Positions 1 to 9,258 are shown, numbered from the stretch's first letter. The stretch is DNA of 64,000 bases from Rickettsia endosymbiont of Gonocerus acuteangulatus (GCF_964026435.1 NZ_OZ032147.1:1798001-1862000), one strand, 5' to 3'. A program made the numbers and translations. The notes: generated by a model from the letters alone, not told the origin.

Positions 1-1748
1 AAATATTCTTTTTCTTTTGGGTTACCCCATTCATTATATTCTAAAAGAGTTAGTGGCAGAGTCTCATCAAGCATGGTGTTAAGGACATCGACAAATGGCA
101 CGTGAGCGACGGCTACTTTATAGAGTTCTGGTTTCTCATTAAGAACATAGCCGATTAACATACCGCCGGCACTACCGCCCATTATTACTATATTATTTTT
201 ACTTGTATATTTTTCTTGAATTAGGGTTTTTGAGCAAGCTATAAAATCTTCAAAAGTTCTTTTTTTATTTAAGAATTTAGCAGCCTTATACCAATCATGC
301 CCAAGATCATCACCGCCTCTAATATGAGCAACTGCGTAAACAAAACCACGATCGCTAAGTGTTACTGCCATATTTCTAAAATTAACCGGCATTGCGATGC
401 CATAAGCTCCATAACCCATTAAATATAAAGGATTTGAGCCATCTTTTTTAAATAGGGACTTTTTATAAAAGAGGGTGATGGGAACTTTAACGCCCTGATT
501 ATCTGCAAATATTCGCTCTACTTTATACTCATCAGGATTAAAACCAGATGGTATTTCCTGCTCTTTTAATATTGTTAGTTTATTACCATCAAAATCATAG
601 CTATAAGTGGTACTCGGTCTTGCAAGAGAAGAGTAGTTTAAGCGTATATCGTCTTCATCGAAATTAGTGGAATAGCCGTTTGCTTGGAAGCTTTCGTCGG
701 GAAAGGAAACAATTTTCTCTAAAGAGTTGCTAAATCGTTTTATTTTGACCAGCGGTAAGCCATTATCACGATAATTTAAAATAAGGTAATTTTCTGTGAT
801 ATCAAAATCTTTCAAATATTTATCTTGTTCTTCCTTAATATAATCATTATGCCAGTCATCATTTTTAAAGTTATCTACCGGAACTTTGACTATACGGAAG
901 TTTTTAGCTTTATAATTGGTTTTGATATAAAAATAATCCCCATGATGAGCTACATCATAAAATATATGACTCTCTAAAGGTCGTACTAATTTTGGCGTAA
1001 AGCTATCATCCTCCATAGAAATAGCATAAATTTCATTTTCATTATGATCACCTGTATTGATAAATAAATATTTGCGGCTACTAGATTTCTCACCACTAAC
1101 AAAGTGAGCGGAGTTTTTTACTTCAAATATGAGCTTGTCATTTGTTGCATCCTCGCCTAAATGATGAAACATTACTTTATCCCAGCGTTGATTCTCATTG
1201 ATAGTAATATAGAAAAAGCCCTTTAATTTCTCATGCCAAATTATAGTAGGAGCTACTTCTTTCACTATGTCAGATAAATATTTTTGTTCTTTGAGATCAT
1301 ATATTTTGATGTCATATTTTTCGCTGCCGGTGAAATCGACACTATAAGCCATTAAATTTTGATCAGGTGATATTGCAACTTCGCCAACATCTGTAAAGCC
1401 AGTATTTAAAAGATTAACGTCTAATATTATTTCTTCAGGAGCATTTATATTTTTATATTTTCGGCAATATATCGGATAGTTTTTATCTGCTTCTACTCGA
1501 TGGTAATAGTAATAATCATTTTTCTTAGTGTATGGGGATGTATCATCTAGCTTAATGCGTCCTTTTAATTCTTCAAAAATCTTTTCCTTATCATCTTGTA
1601 AATCAGCAAAAAAATGCTCGGTATATTTATTTTCAGCTTTTAAATGATCTAGGATTTTATTATCTTGTACATCTGGCCATTTAGGATCACGCAGCCAATG
1701 GTAATAATCATTATTATAGTTTTGTTTGTCAGCAATAGGTGGTTTCAT
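1..1748 (-). CDS. ptrB: Oligopeptidase B (S9A serine peptidase), 3' end outside window
   Basis: Reading leftwards from the ATG at 1746-1748 gives an uninterrupted frame of about 582 codons that runs off the window start, so the C-terminus is missing (the family is usually about 680-690 residues). The N-terminus shows the S9A opening with YHWLRDP. The middle is the beta-propeller. The catalytic domain starts near residue 440 and has the nucleophile motif GGSAGG with Ser at about residue 526. The Asp and His of the triad should lie at or beyond the window edge. The family cleaves peptides after basic residues in the cytosol. No strong Shine-Dalgarno precedes the start. The gene is followed on its upstream side by a palindromic repeat. 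Family assignment is secure; the symbol rests on homology recognised by eye. Confidence 0.88.
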   Translation of the reverse strand, partial: MKPPIADKQNYNNDYYHWLRDPKWPDVQDNKILDHLKAENKYTEHFFADLQDDKEKIFEELKGRIKLDDTSPYTKKNDYYYYHRVEADKNYPIYCRKYKNINAPEEIILDVNLLNTGFTDVGEVAISPDQNLMAYSVDFTGSEKYDIKIYDLKEQKYLSDIVKEVAPTIIWHEKLKGFFYITINENQRWDKVMFHHLGEDATNDKLIFEVKNSAHFVSGEKSSSRKYLFINTGDHNENEIYAISMEDDSFTPKLVRPLESHIFYDVAHHGDYFYIKTNYKAKNFRIVKVPVDNFKNDDWHNDYIKEEQDKYLKDFDITENYLILNYRDNGLPLVKIKRFSNSLEKIVSFPDESFQANGYSTNFDEDDIRLNYSSLARPSTTYSYDFDGNKLTILKEQEIPSGFNPDEYKVERIFADNQGVKVPITLFYKKSLFKKDGSNPLYLMGYGAYGIAMPVNFRNMAVTLSDRGFVYAVAHIRGGDDLGHDWYKAAKFLNKKRTFEDFIACSKTLIQEKYTSKNNIVIMGGSAGGMLIGYVLNEKPELYKVAVAHVPFVDVLNTMLDETLPLTLLEYNEWGNPKEKEY

Positions 1749-1781
1749 ATTTTTATAAGTGTTATAGGGTTGGAGCTTTGA

Positions 1782-1902
1782 TGTCATTCCCGCGTAGGCG
1801 GGAATCCAGTCACTAAAAAGTTTAAATACGTTAAATTTCTTAAATTAAAAGCTCGATTTATCTCACTTTATGCTGGATTCCCGCCTATGCGGGAATGACA
1901 TT
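1782..1902. repeat. Palindromic intergenic repeat with inverted ends (GTCATTCCCGCG type)
   Basis: Two inverted arms, at about 1782-1810 (GTCATTCCCGCG..GGCGGGAATCCAG) and 1873-1902, enclose a short AT-rich core containing the words AGCTCGAT and CTTTATGCTGGATTC. The same layout recurs at 61175-61311 and, more diverged, at 57486-57583, so this is a dispersed MITE-like repeat. Its right arm supplies the last codons and stop codon of the gene at 1885-3354. Confidence 0.8.
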
Positions 1903-3354
1903 GAATACTAAAATCAGGCTAATTAACATCAATATTATAATAAATATAGCAGTTTGACCATTATGCCAAGCAGATATTTTACTTAAAACATCTTGCCAGA
2001 AAGCTTTGAAATTAAAATATTCATCTTTCTCTATTTCATCACTTTTTGCTTCTTTATATTTGGTAATACTGAAGTAAGTAATTTTTTGTATATAGCGGTA
2101 TAGATCAAGGTTAATATTTTTTGTTGAAATGCGTGGCAATGAGCGGAGTAGCAAAGCTAAGAATAGTGCAATTAAGATAATTGATAAGTTATTACTTACA
2201 CTAGAAATTTGAACAGGATAAAATGCACATATTCCTAAGGTGATAAGGCAGGAGGTTAGGTATAACAACGGTACGACAGTACTGGATTCCCGCTTTCGCG
2301 GGAATGACATTAATCTCATTTCTAAAGCCAAGCTAAATAATATAGTGCAGGTTGCTATTTTAAAGAAAATCATAATGTAGTTTTCGTTTAAAGCATTTAC
2401 TAGTTCTAATTTTATATAAGAAGAATTAATAGGAAGTATAGAGCCATATATTAATATGGTAAGTACAAATCCAATTAATAAAATAGGATTATATTTAGTA
2501 GTTTTAAGGTCTTGGTAATTTTTAATTTTGTTTGAATCTTCTATAATAGCAAAATATAAAGCAAATACTCCGTTATATAATATATGCATAAATATAAAAA
2601 TTGGAATGAGATATAAGGTTCTAGGAGAGTTTAATCGGATGGCTGCTAAAATAAAACCAAGCTGCGAAACGGTAAGGTAACATATTAATTTTCGGAGATT
2701 TTTTTCTATTAAAGCAAATATTAAACCATAAATAATCATAGCTAGACCGAAAAACTTAAGTATCTCAAGACCGCTAAATAATTTAAATATGGTGATTAAT
2801 GCGATTTTAGTAGTAAAACTAAGTAGGTAAATCATCCCATTACTTGAAGCTTTAGGATAACAATTAACTACCCATCCGTTGAAGAAAATAGTTGAAGCAT
2901 TAATTAAGCAGCCTGCAAGTATTAATATTGCCGGTAATTCAGAATTATATATCGCTGTTGTTAATGGAGTAAAAGCTATATTAGCTGTTTTGTCAATTAA
3001 CAAGCTCATGCCAATTAGAATTAATCCGCTGCTAAATAAATGAGTTAAGAAATATTGCCTAGTATGTTTTACACTACGACTTCCTATAAAAATAATTATG
3101 CAGGCAAAAATTGTCATAAATTCTAACGAAATTATCATAGAGATAAAATCGCTTGAAAATAAGCAAGTAAGAGATGAAAGACAATATAAACTACCAATTA
3201 AACTTTCAAGTTTTCTATTTTGAGAAATCGCATATAAATTTGCAATAGCGGTAATTAGTAAAAACGCTACTGCTATTAATTGATTTTGCGTGCTAAAGTC
3301 GAACACTAGCTCAAAATTAGCAAGAAAAAATGATAGTTTAGTATTTTGAAACAT
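1885..3354 (-). CDS. Proton-translocating membrane subunit of the NuoL/M/N - MrpD (MnhD) family
   Basis: A 489-residue, very hydrophobic protein with about 13-14 predicted membrane segments. Family landmarks are visible: SLEFMTIFACIIIFIG in an early helix, a conserved lysine in the helix LLSFTTKIALITIFKL (about residues 175-190), and NLRKLICYLTVSQLGFI (about 218-235), matching the loop and helix of complex I/Mrp antiporter subunits. The role is inferred to be H+ or Na+/H+ translocation in the inner membrane. Two palindromic repeats touch the gene: one in frame, read as MSFPRKRESS near residues 348-357, and one providing the last residues (NVIPA) and the stop. It could be a second NuoN-like subunit or an MnhD-like antiporter subunit; the sequence does not decide which. 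Confidence 0.75.
   Translation of the reverse strand: MFQNTKLSFFLANFELVFDFSTQNQLIAVAFLLITAIANLYAISQNRKLESLIGSLYCLSSLTCLFSSDFISMIISLEFMTIFACIIIFIGSRSVKHTRQYFLTHLFSSGLILIGMSLLIDKTANIAFTPLTTAIYNSELPAILILAGCLINASTIFFNGWVVNCYPKASSNGMIYLLSFTTKIALITIFKLFSGLEILKFFGLAMIIYGLIFALIEKNLRKLICYLTVSQLGFILAAIRLNSPRTLYLIPIFIFMHILYNGVFALYFAIIEDSNKIKNYQDLKTTKYNPILLIGFVLTILIYGSILPINSSYIKLELVNALNENYIMIFFKIATCTILFSLALEMRLMSFPRKRESSTVVPLLYLTSCLITLGICAFYPVQISSVSNNLSIILIALFLALLLRSLPRISTKNINLDLYRYIQKITYFSITKYKEAKSDEIEKDEYFNFKAFWQDVLSKISAWHNGQTAIFIIILMLISLILVFNVIPA
2283..2310. repeat. Palindromic repeat arm inside a coding sequence, read in frame
   Basis: A TGGATTCCCGC..GCGGGAATGACAT hairpin lies inside the membrane-subunit gene and is translated as SFPRKRES without breaking the frame. 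This is the behaviour known for Rickettsia palindromic elements inside genes. The sequence is the arm of the repeat family at 1782-1902. Confidence 0.8.
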
Positions 3355-3355
3355 T

Positions 3356-3577
3356 TTAATCTTTAAGCGAAACTGTTAATACTTCTAGTCCAGGAATTCT
3401 TTTAAAGTCTTTTGTATTTAGGGTAAGAATAGGGTAATTATGAGTTATTGCTGTCGCTGCAATTAATAAATCATTAGTATCAATAGTTATATGCTTTTTA
3501 TATAAATTATCTATAATTTTTGCATATATACGTGCTTCTTCCTCTTTAAAAGGTAACACTGTAAGTTGAAAATTCAA
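3356..3577 (-). pseudogene. vapC: VapC-type PIN-domain toxin, C-terminal half only
   Basis: The 73-residue frame matches the second half of a PIN/VapC toxin. It has the segment IDTNDLLIAATAITHNYPILTLNTKDF, with the acidic residues that help bind Mg2+, then GLEVLTV at the end. Known VapC proteins are about 130 residues and start with an Asp-containing strand; that half is missing. The break falls at 3568, the end of an IS30 element, and the first residues MNFQ come from junction sequence. No antitoxin (vapB) remains beside it. In the family, VapC is a tRNA/rRNA-cutting ribonuclease; this remnant is almost certainly inactive. Confidence 0.75.
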
Positions 3578-4631
3578 GGACTAAGTAGAACAAAACCTAT
3601 AAATTTTCTGCCCAAATTTCATTGGGGGTTTTATAACCAAAAATCTTTCTTGGCATGTTATTTAAAATCTCAGCAACATTGTCAAGACCTCTTTGTGTAA
3701 CGGTAGTAATATCTGTATTTTTAGGTAAAATTCTATGAATCATAGAATTCATTTTTTCCACTAATGCTTTTTGTCTAGGGCGGTATGGATCACAAAAGAA
3801 AGTTTGAAACCCAGATAGTCTATAGGCAACATGCCCCACAAACTCTTTGCCATTATCCATAGTAATAGTCTTTCTCACACTATTTGGAAGAGTTTTTATC
3901 TTTCTTAAAAAACCATTGGTAACTGTTGTAGCTCTCTTGGAGTTATTCAGCACTAAAATAATCTTTTGACTCTTTTTATCCACCAGTGCACCAATATTCA
4001 TACTTTGATTACCTTTATGAAATGTAAGATCTGCCTCAAAATTCCCTACTTCTACCTTTTTCGTAGCTATTGCATCACGCTGATGTATTGAGATCCTTTG
4101 TGGTATAATGATCCTTTGACGCCTCTTCCCTCTTTCTTGCCTTTTATATCTTTTAGAAGGTAAATAGCTATATAACTTTAATTTAGCTGCTACTACAGAA
4201 GTGTAAACAAATCTATATATACTTTCTGTACTGATACACAAAGCTGTATTTTTGTCTAGTTTTAACTTTCCGGCTATAGCATCCGGCGACCATTTCTTGC
4301 GAATCATAGCATTTTTAATATAATCTAACAACATAGGGTTCTTTTCTATTTTTAATAACTCTTGCTGATACATCCTGTTTTCATATTTTTCCTGAGCAAC
4401 ACAAGGCATATACTTATCTTTTACCTTATTTCTTTTTAGCTCCATACTAATAGTGCTTTTAGACCTCGTAAGATGTTGTGCTATCTTATTAATACTGACT
4501 CCTAGGTCATACATTCTTTTTATCTCATATCTCTCTTCTCGAGATAAGTGTCTATATTTTCTGTTCATCATTACCTATTTAAAATCTTATTATTTTAAAT
4601 AGGTTCTGTTCTACTTACTTATAGTATTTTC
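3568..4631 (-). mobile_element. IS30-family insertion sequence, copy 1 (complete)
   Basis: The 1064-bp element is bounded by inverted ends that both begin GAAAAT and contain ACTAAGTAGAACA/ACTTAGTCC-type sequence. The other IS30 copies end at the same places (6290, 7611, 9441, 38955, 43989, 63345). It carries one intact transposase. It removed the 5' half of vapC. No direct repeat is evident at the flanks (GTAAGTT on the left, AATCATA on the right). Confidence 0.85.
3597..4571 (-). CDS. IS30-family transposase (intact, 324 aa)
   Basis: This is a DDE transposase of the IS30 family. The N-terminal helix-turn-helix reads YRHLSREERYEIKRMYDLG.. with SKSTISMELKRN. The catalytic core shows FEADLTFH (first Asp), TMDNGKEFVGH (second Asp) and PRQKALVEKMNSMIHR (Glu). 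The C-terminus is NNMPRKIFGYKTPNEIWAENL. The length is normal for the family and no defect is seen, so this is the one clearly complete IS30 transposase in the window and a possible source for moving the broken copies. The start chosen is the double-Met MMNRK. Confidence 0.9.
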   Translation of the reverse strand: MMNRKYRHLSREERYEIKRMYDLGVSINKIAQHLTRSKSTISMELKRNKVKDKYMPCVAQEKYENRMYQQELLKIEKNPMLLDYIKNAMIRKKWSPDAIAGKLKLDKNTALCISTESIYRFVYTSVVAAKLKLYSYLPSKRYKRQERGKRRQRIIIPQRISIHQRDAIATKKVEVGNFEADLTFHKGNQSMNIGALVDKKSQKIILVLNNSKRATTVTNGFLRKIKTLPNSVRKTITMDNGKEFVGHVAYRLSGFQTFFCDPYRPRQKALVEKMNSMIHRILPKNTDITTVTQRGLDNVAEILNNMPRKIFGYKTPNEIWAENL

Positions 4632-4731
4632 AATCATACTCCTAAGTTGTAAACCTTCAGATTTGATCTGACATATTAAGATTGAAATTAGATGAGTTTG
4701 TGGGTATGTAGATAACTGAGAAGTTATATAT
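4632..4731. other. Unassigned 100-bp sliver between IS30 and IS701-like copies
   Basis: Read leftwards it has a short open frame (..QIKSEGLQLRSMI) that runs into the IS30 end. I recognise no family. It may be the edge of a gene lost to insertion and deletion. Confidence 0.3.
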
Positions 4732-5841
4732 CAAAACTTACGCTATGAGTAAAAAAGTGATAAATTATTGTAAAAATAATTAAACATGTCAAAGAGGATA
4801 AAGTTGCAAGCAATACCAATTAATAGGACAGATTATTGTCAATTTTTAATAGTTAGCCAAAAGAATTATAGTTTAACCTACTACGCTGAACATGCAAAGA
4901 AATGTAGTCATGATGTTATTAATAGATTTTTAAGGAATGAAAAATATACACCTTCTTTGTTATGGGAACACATCAAGAATGATGTTATTTTTTCATCTAA
5001 TGGATATACAATATTTGATGATACGGTTTTAAATAAAAGGAATACGAAGCAAATATAAATTGCAAGATCGCAGTACAGTGGAGCTACAGGTAGAGTTACT
5101 AAAGGTATAGGAGTAGTGAGTCTGGTATATTATAACCCTGATATTAATAAGTTTTGGGTAATAGATTATCGAATTTTTGCACCTGATCATGATGGAGCAA
5201 CAAAACTAGAACACCTATTAAACATGTTAAATAATGCTGTTTATAGCAAGAAGATTCCTTTTCAAACAGTACTTTTTGACACATGGTATTCTACACACAA
5301 AATTATGCAACATGTTGACTCTCTGGGGAAATATTATTATGCCCCTATTAAAGCCAATAGAAACGTTAGTAAAACACACGATTCTAAACCTTATAAAGCT
5401 GTAAAAGAGTTGACATTTTCAGATGAAGAGATCAGGCATGGAGTAGAGATTCATATAAAAGGCTTTGCTAAAAATAAGCATGTTAATTTGTTTAAATTTA
5501 CTGTTCCTACCAACAGAGTTGAGTATGTTGTTACCAATAACAAAACTCACAAATCTTCTAAAGCTGCACAAGATGAGTGTGGCTTTCGATGGGTAATTGA
5601 GAGCATGCACAGAGAAATTAAGCAACTTACTGGGATAGAACGTTATCAATGCAGGAAACAGCGTATTCAACGTAATCATATTAGTTGGGCATTTTTAGTT
5701 TGGGCATTTCTCAAAAGGACTGCAAATACAATCGGTAAAACGGTTTACCAAATAAAGTTAGGGCTTTTAGATGACTATATGCAACAACAGCTGCGTTCTC
5801 CATCTTTACGATATTTAGAACCAAACATAGCGTAAGTTTTG
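4732..5841 (+). mobile_element. IS701/IS4-like element, copy A
   Basis: The 1110-bp element starts with CAAAACTTACGCTATG and ends with the exact inverse. The 4-base flanks (ATAT left, TATA right) do not match, unlike copies B, D and I. Its transposase is interrupted by one stop codon. Confidence 0.88.
4786..5835 (+). pseudogene. IS701/IS4-like transposase, nonsense mutation
   Basis: The frame is the 349-aa transposase seen intact at 10818, 42326, 45193 and 55845. The codon after NTKQI is TAA at 5056-5058 where the other copies have GAA (G to T), cutting the product to 90 residues. The rest of the frame stays open to the normal end. Catalytic landmarks of the family are present downstream: FDTWYS for the second Asp and FRWVIESMHREIKQLTG, the E-region with the Y/R-rich signature typical of IS4/IS701-type enzymes. 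Confidence 0.88.
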
Positions 5842-5868
5842 TATAAAAATCAATTAATAGGAAAAATA

Positions 5869-6289
5869 TGTCAAACTATGATCAAAAAATAATCAAACCT
5901 AAATTAGGATTATTAGAACTTGCAAAACAACTAGGCAGTGTTAGGCACTGCGTGTAAAGTAATGGGCTATTCAAGAGATAGCTTTTACCGATTTAAAGAA
6001 CTGTATGAGACAGGAGTAGAAGCTGCACTTACAGATATAAGTCGTAAGAAACCTATACTTAAGAATCGTGTATCAGAACATATAGAACAAGCAGTAATAA
6101 ATCTTGCTATAGAAAATCCTGCTCTTGGTCAGCTTCGTGCGAGCCAAGAGTTATTGAAACAGGGTATTATAGTATCATCCAGTGGGGTACGTTCTATTTG
6201 GCTACGCAATGATCTCGAGACTTTAAAGAAAAGACTCAAAGCTTTAGAAGCTAAATCTGCACAGGATGGTATCTTGTTACAGAAGAGCT
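5869..6289 (+). pseudogene. IS481-like transposase, 5' fragment with frameshifts
   Basis: From ATG 5869 the frame reads MSNYDQKIIKPKLGLLELAKQ and is then shifted near 5942 (GTTAGGCACTGCGTG; one extra base relative to a continuous reading [17 protein letters not shown]). The second frame runs through the helix-turn-helix ([16 protein letters not shown]) and [14 protein letters not shown]. Another slip occurs near 6277, just before the IS30 end at 6290 cuts off the catalytic domain. The family is judged from the N-terminal HTH typical of IS481-type transposases. It is dead as it stands. Confidence 0.7.
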
Positions 6290-6950
6290 GAAAATACTAT
6301 AAGTAAGTAGAACAGAACCTATTTAAAATAATAAGATTTTAAATAGGTAATGATGAACAGAAAATATAGACACTTATCTCGAGAAGAGAGATATGAGATA
6401 AAAAGAATGTATGACCTAGGCGTCAGTATTAATAAGATAGCACAACATCTTACGAGGTCTAAAAGCACTATTAGTATGGAGCTAAAAAGAAATAAGGTAA
6501 AAGATAAGTATATGCCTTGTGTTGCTCAGGAAAAATATGAAAACAGGATGTATCAGCAAGAGTTATTAAAAATAGAAAAGAACCCTATGTTGTTAGATTA
6601 TATTAAAAATGCTATGATTCGCAAGAAATGGTCGCCGGATGCTATAGCCGGAAAGTTAAAACTAGACAAAAATACAGCTTTGTGTATCAGTACAGAAAGT
6701 ATATATAGATTTGTTTACACTTCTGCAGTAGCAGCTAAATTAAAGTTATATAGCTATTTACCTTCTAAAAGATATAAAAGGCAAGAAAGAGGGAAGAGGC
6801 GTCAAAGGATCATTATACCACAAAGGATCTCAATACATCAGCGTGATGCAATAGCTACGAAAAAGGTAGAAGTAGGGCATTTTGAGGCAGATCTTACATT
6901 TCATAAAGGTAATCAAAGTATGAATATTGGTGCACTGGTGGATAAAAAGA

Positions 6951-7075
6951 CAAAACTTACGCTATGTTTGATATAATGCCCATGAATTAAGGGATATTAT
7001 GAAGTGCTTCACTATAAAACATTGCTGTGTAATAAAAGTTTTTAGCATATTTGCTATAACATAGCGTAAGTTTTG
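6951..7075 (+). mobile_element. MITE 1 sharing the IS701-like ends
   Basis: The 125-bp non-coding element has CAAAACTTACGCTATG at one end and the exact inverse at the other. It is flanked by a 4-bp duplication AAGA within the IS30 transposase gene. The interior is unrelated to the full IS and contains a subterminal inverted word TAGCA..TGCTA. It belongs to the same subfamily as MITE 2 and MITE 5. Confidence 0.92.
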
Positions 7076-7254
7076 AAGAGTCAAAAGATTATTTTAGTGC
7101 TGAATAACTCCAAGAGAGCTACAACAGTTACCAATGGTTTTTTAAGAAAGATAAAAACTCTTCCAAATAGTGTGAGAAAGACTATTACTATGGATAATGG
7201 CAAAGAGTTTGTGGGGCATGTTGCCTATAGACTATCTGGGTTTCAAACTTTCTT

Positions 7255-7379
7255 CAAAACTTACGCTATGTTATAGCAAATATGCTAAAAACTCTTATTA
7301 CACAGCAATGTTTTATAGTGAAGCACTTCATAATATCCCTTAATTCATAGGCATTATATCAAACATAGCGTAAGTTTTG
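7255..7379 (-). mobile_element. MITE 2 sharing the IS701-like ends
   Basis: This is the 125-bp element in opposite orientation to MITE 1, flanked by a TCTT 4-bp duplication in the same IS30 gene. The interior is nearly identical to MITE 1. Confidence 0.92.
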
Positions 7380-7611
7380 TCTTTTGTGATCCATACCGCC
7401 CTAGACAAAAAGCATTAGTGGAAAAAATGAATTCTATGATTCATAGAATTTTACCTAAAAATACAGATATTACTACCGTTACACAAAGAGGTCTTGACAA
7501 TGTTGCTGAGATTTTAAATAACATGCCAAGAAAGATTTTTGGTTATAAAACCCCCAATGAAATTTGGGCAGAAAATTTATAGGTTTTGTTCTACTTAGTC
7601 CTTGCATTTTC

Positions 7612-7786
7612 ATCATACTTATTCTAAATTTATGTTGATACACCTTTTCTCCATAACACCTTTGTTCTATAATGCTCCATCCATACTCTTTGCAAGCATT
7701 ATCCTCTATTCCAGATTCATCAAGATATACTAATTTGTCTTTTGTGATGGTTTGTATCTTTGCTATAAATTCATTTCTTAATTTAA
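7612..7786 (-). pseudogene. IS630a transposase ORF B, internal fragment
   Basis: Read leftwards it encodes RNEFIAKIQTITKDKLVYLDESGIEDNACKEYGWSI.. and stops at the IS30 junction after the FRISMI region. LDESGIED holds an Asp of the DDE centre. The C-terminal third with the DxNPIEHYW-type motif is absent. The 5' side joins ORF A beyond IS701 copy B. Confidence 0.75.
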
Positions 7787-8898
7787 CAAAACTTACGCTA
7801 TGTTTGGTTCTAAATATCGTAAAGATGGAGAACGCAGCTGTTGTTGCATATAGTCATCTAAAAGCCCTAACTTTATTTGGTAAACCGTTTTACCGATTGT
7901 ATTTGCAGTCCTTTTGAGAAATGCCCAAACTAAAAATGCCCAACTAATATGATTACGTTGAATACGCTGTTTCCTGCATTGACAACGTTCTATCCCAGTA
8001 AGTTGCTTAATTTCTCTGTGCATGCTCTCAATTACCCATCGAAAGCCACACTCATCTTGTGCAGCTTTAGAAGATTTGTGAGTTTTGTTATTGGTAACAA
8101 CATACTCAACTCTGTTGGTAGAAACAGTAAATTTAAACAAATTAACATGCTTATTTTTAGCAAAGCCTTTTATATGAATCTCTACTCCATGCCTGATCTC
8201 TTCATCTGAAAATGTCAACTCTTTTACAGCTTTATAAGGTTTAGAATCGTGTGTTTTACTAACGTTTCTATTGGCTTTAATAGGGGCATAATAATATTTC
8301 CCCAGAGAGTCAACATGTTGCATAATTTTGTGTGTAGAATACCATGTGTCAAAAAAAGTACTGTTTGAAAAGGAATCCTTGCTATAAACAGCATTATATT
8401 TAACATGTTTAATAGGTGTTCTAGTTTTGTTGCTCCATCATGATCAGGTGCAAAAATTCGATAATCTATTACCCAAAACTTATTAATATCAGGGTTATAA
8501 TATACCAGACTCACTACTCCTATACCTTTAGTAACTCTACCTGTAGCTCCACTGTACTGCGATCTTGCAATTTCTATTTGCTTCGTATTTCTTTTATTTA
8601 AAACCGTATCATCAAATATTGTATATCCATTAGATGAAAAAATAACATCATTCTTGATGTGTTCCCATAACAAAGAAGGTGTATATTTTTCATTCCTTAA
8701 AAATCTATTAATAACATCATGACTACATTTCTTTGCATGTTCAGCGTAGTAGGTTAAACTATAATTCTTTTGGCTAACTATTAAAAATTGACAATAATCT
8801 GTCCTATTAATTGGTATTGCTTGCAACTTTATCCTCTTTGACATGTTTAATTATTTTTACAATAATTTATCACTTTTTTACTCATAGCGTAAGTTTTG
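7787..8898 (-). mobile_element. IS701/IS4-like element, copy B
   Basis: The 1112-bp element has both 16-bp ends. It is flanked by a perfect 4-bp duplication TTAA; removing it restores the IS630a sequence. It is two bases longer than the intact copies because of small indels. Confidence 0.92.
7793..8844 (-). pseudogene. IS701/IS4-like transposase, frameshifted
   Basis: The first 160 or so codons are normal. Near 8395-8400 the copy reads GCATTATATTTAAC where intact copies have GCATTATTTAAC, a two-base TA insertion, and the A-tract near 8350 also differs. The frame is lost between LLNMLN and the region of the second catalytic Asp, and the remaining 176 codons lie in another frame. The product cannot be functional without recoding. 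Confidence 0.85.
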
Positions 8899-9258
8899 TT
8901 AATATCTCTTTTCGGATGAAAATGAGTTTTGTTTATAGCTATAGCCAAGTTTTCTGATTTGTCTTAAAATAGTTACAGATGCAATATTACCCCATTGCTT
9001 TGCTAACTCCTTTGATGTTTTATTCATATTAGCTTTAAAAAATTCTTTAAAAGATTCTGAATCTTTTATCTTATGACTATGTCCTTTCTGATAACCAGTT
9101 GCTGCTTCTAAAGTACCTTGCTTATCTTTTAATTTTTTCCATTTATATATAGTATCACGACTTACATTAAATAATTTACTTACCTTACTTATTCGTATCC
9201 CTGCTTCTACAGCTTTTATAACTCTTAGTCTTAGTTCTATTGCATATGCTCGTGCCAT
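8899..9258 (-). CDS. IS630a transposase ORF A (DNA-binding half)
   Basis: The 119-residue N-terminal part of an IS630-type transposase: MARAYAIELRLRVIKAVEAG with HTH segments (VSKLFNVSRDTIYKWKKL), a second winged-helix segment, and IRKLGYSYKQN at the end. In this element family ORF A ends at YKQNSFSSEKRY, while a continuous transposase would read YKKTHFHPKRD in the +1 frame. The same offset is present at 15189 and 55420. Here the stop codon lies in the TTAA duplication next to IS701 copy B. Confidence 0.78.
   Translation of the reverse strand: MARAYAIELRLRVIKAVEAGIRISKVSKLFNVSRDTIYKWKKLKDKQGTLEAATGYQKGHSHKIKDSESFKEFFKANMNKTSKELAKQWGNIASVTILRQIRKLGYSYKQNSFSSEKRY

Larger units (their letters stand above)
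6350..7582 (+). pseudogene. IS30 transposase interrupted by two MITEs
   Basis: This is the same protein as at 3597-4571. It reads normally up to NIGALVDKK, is broken by the MITE at 6951, resumes at SQKIILVLNNSKRA, and is broken again by the MITE at 7255 after GFQTFF. It then resumes at CDPYRPRQKALVEK and finishes with the normal stop at 7580-7582. Taking out both inserts and one copy of each 4-bp repeat restores a full reading frame, so the gene was intact before insertion. Confidence 0.88.
6290..7611 (+). mobile_element. IS30-family element, copy 2, carrying two MITEs
   Basis: The element starts GAAAATACTATAAG at 6290 and ends ..ATTTTC at 7611. Removing two 125-bp MITEs with their 4-bp duplications gives the 1064-bp length of copy 1. 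The left flank is an IS481 fragment and the right flank is an IS630 fragment, so the flanks are not two halves of one target. Confidence 0.85.

Noticed and set aside
3568-4631. Target duplications of IS30 copies
   Set aside because: Flanks of copies 1, 2 and 4 do not show a consistent direct repeat; most copies have rearranged sides, so no claim is made.
5419-5679. 86-aa open frame (MITLNTLFPALITFY..) opposite the IS701 transposase, repeated in every copy
   Set aside because: It is antisense to a well-supported transposase and its recurrence follows from the repeated DNA, not from selection on the frame.
6951-7075. MITE as a promoter or small RNA gene (TATAAT occurs inside)
   Set aside because: No -35 box at proper distance is convincing; terminal repeats and target duplications fully explain the element.
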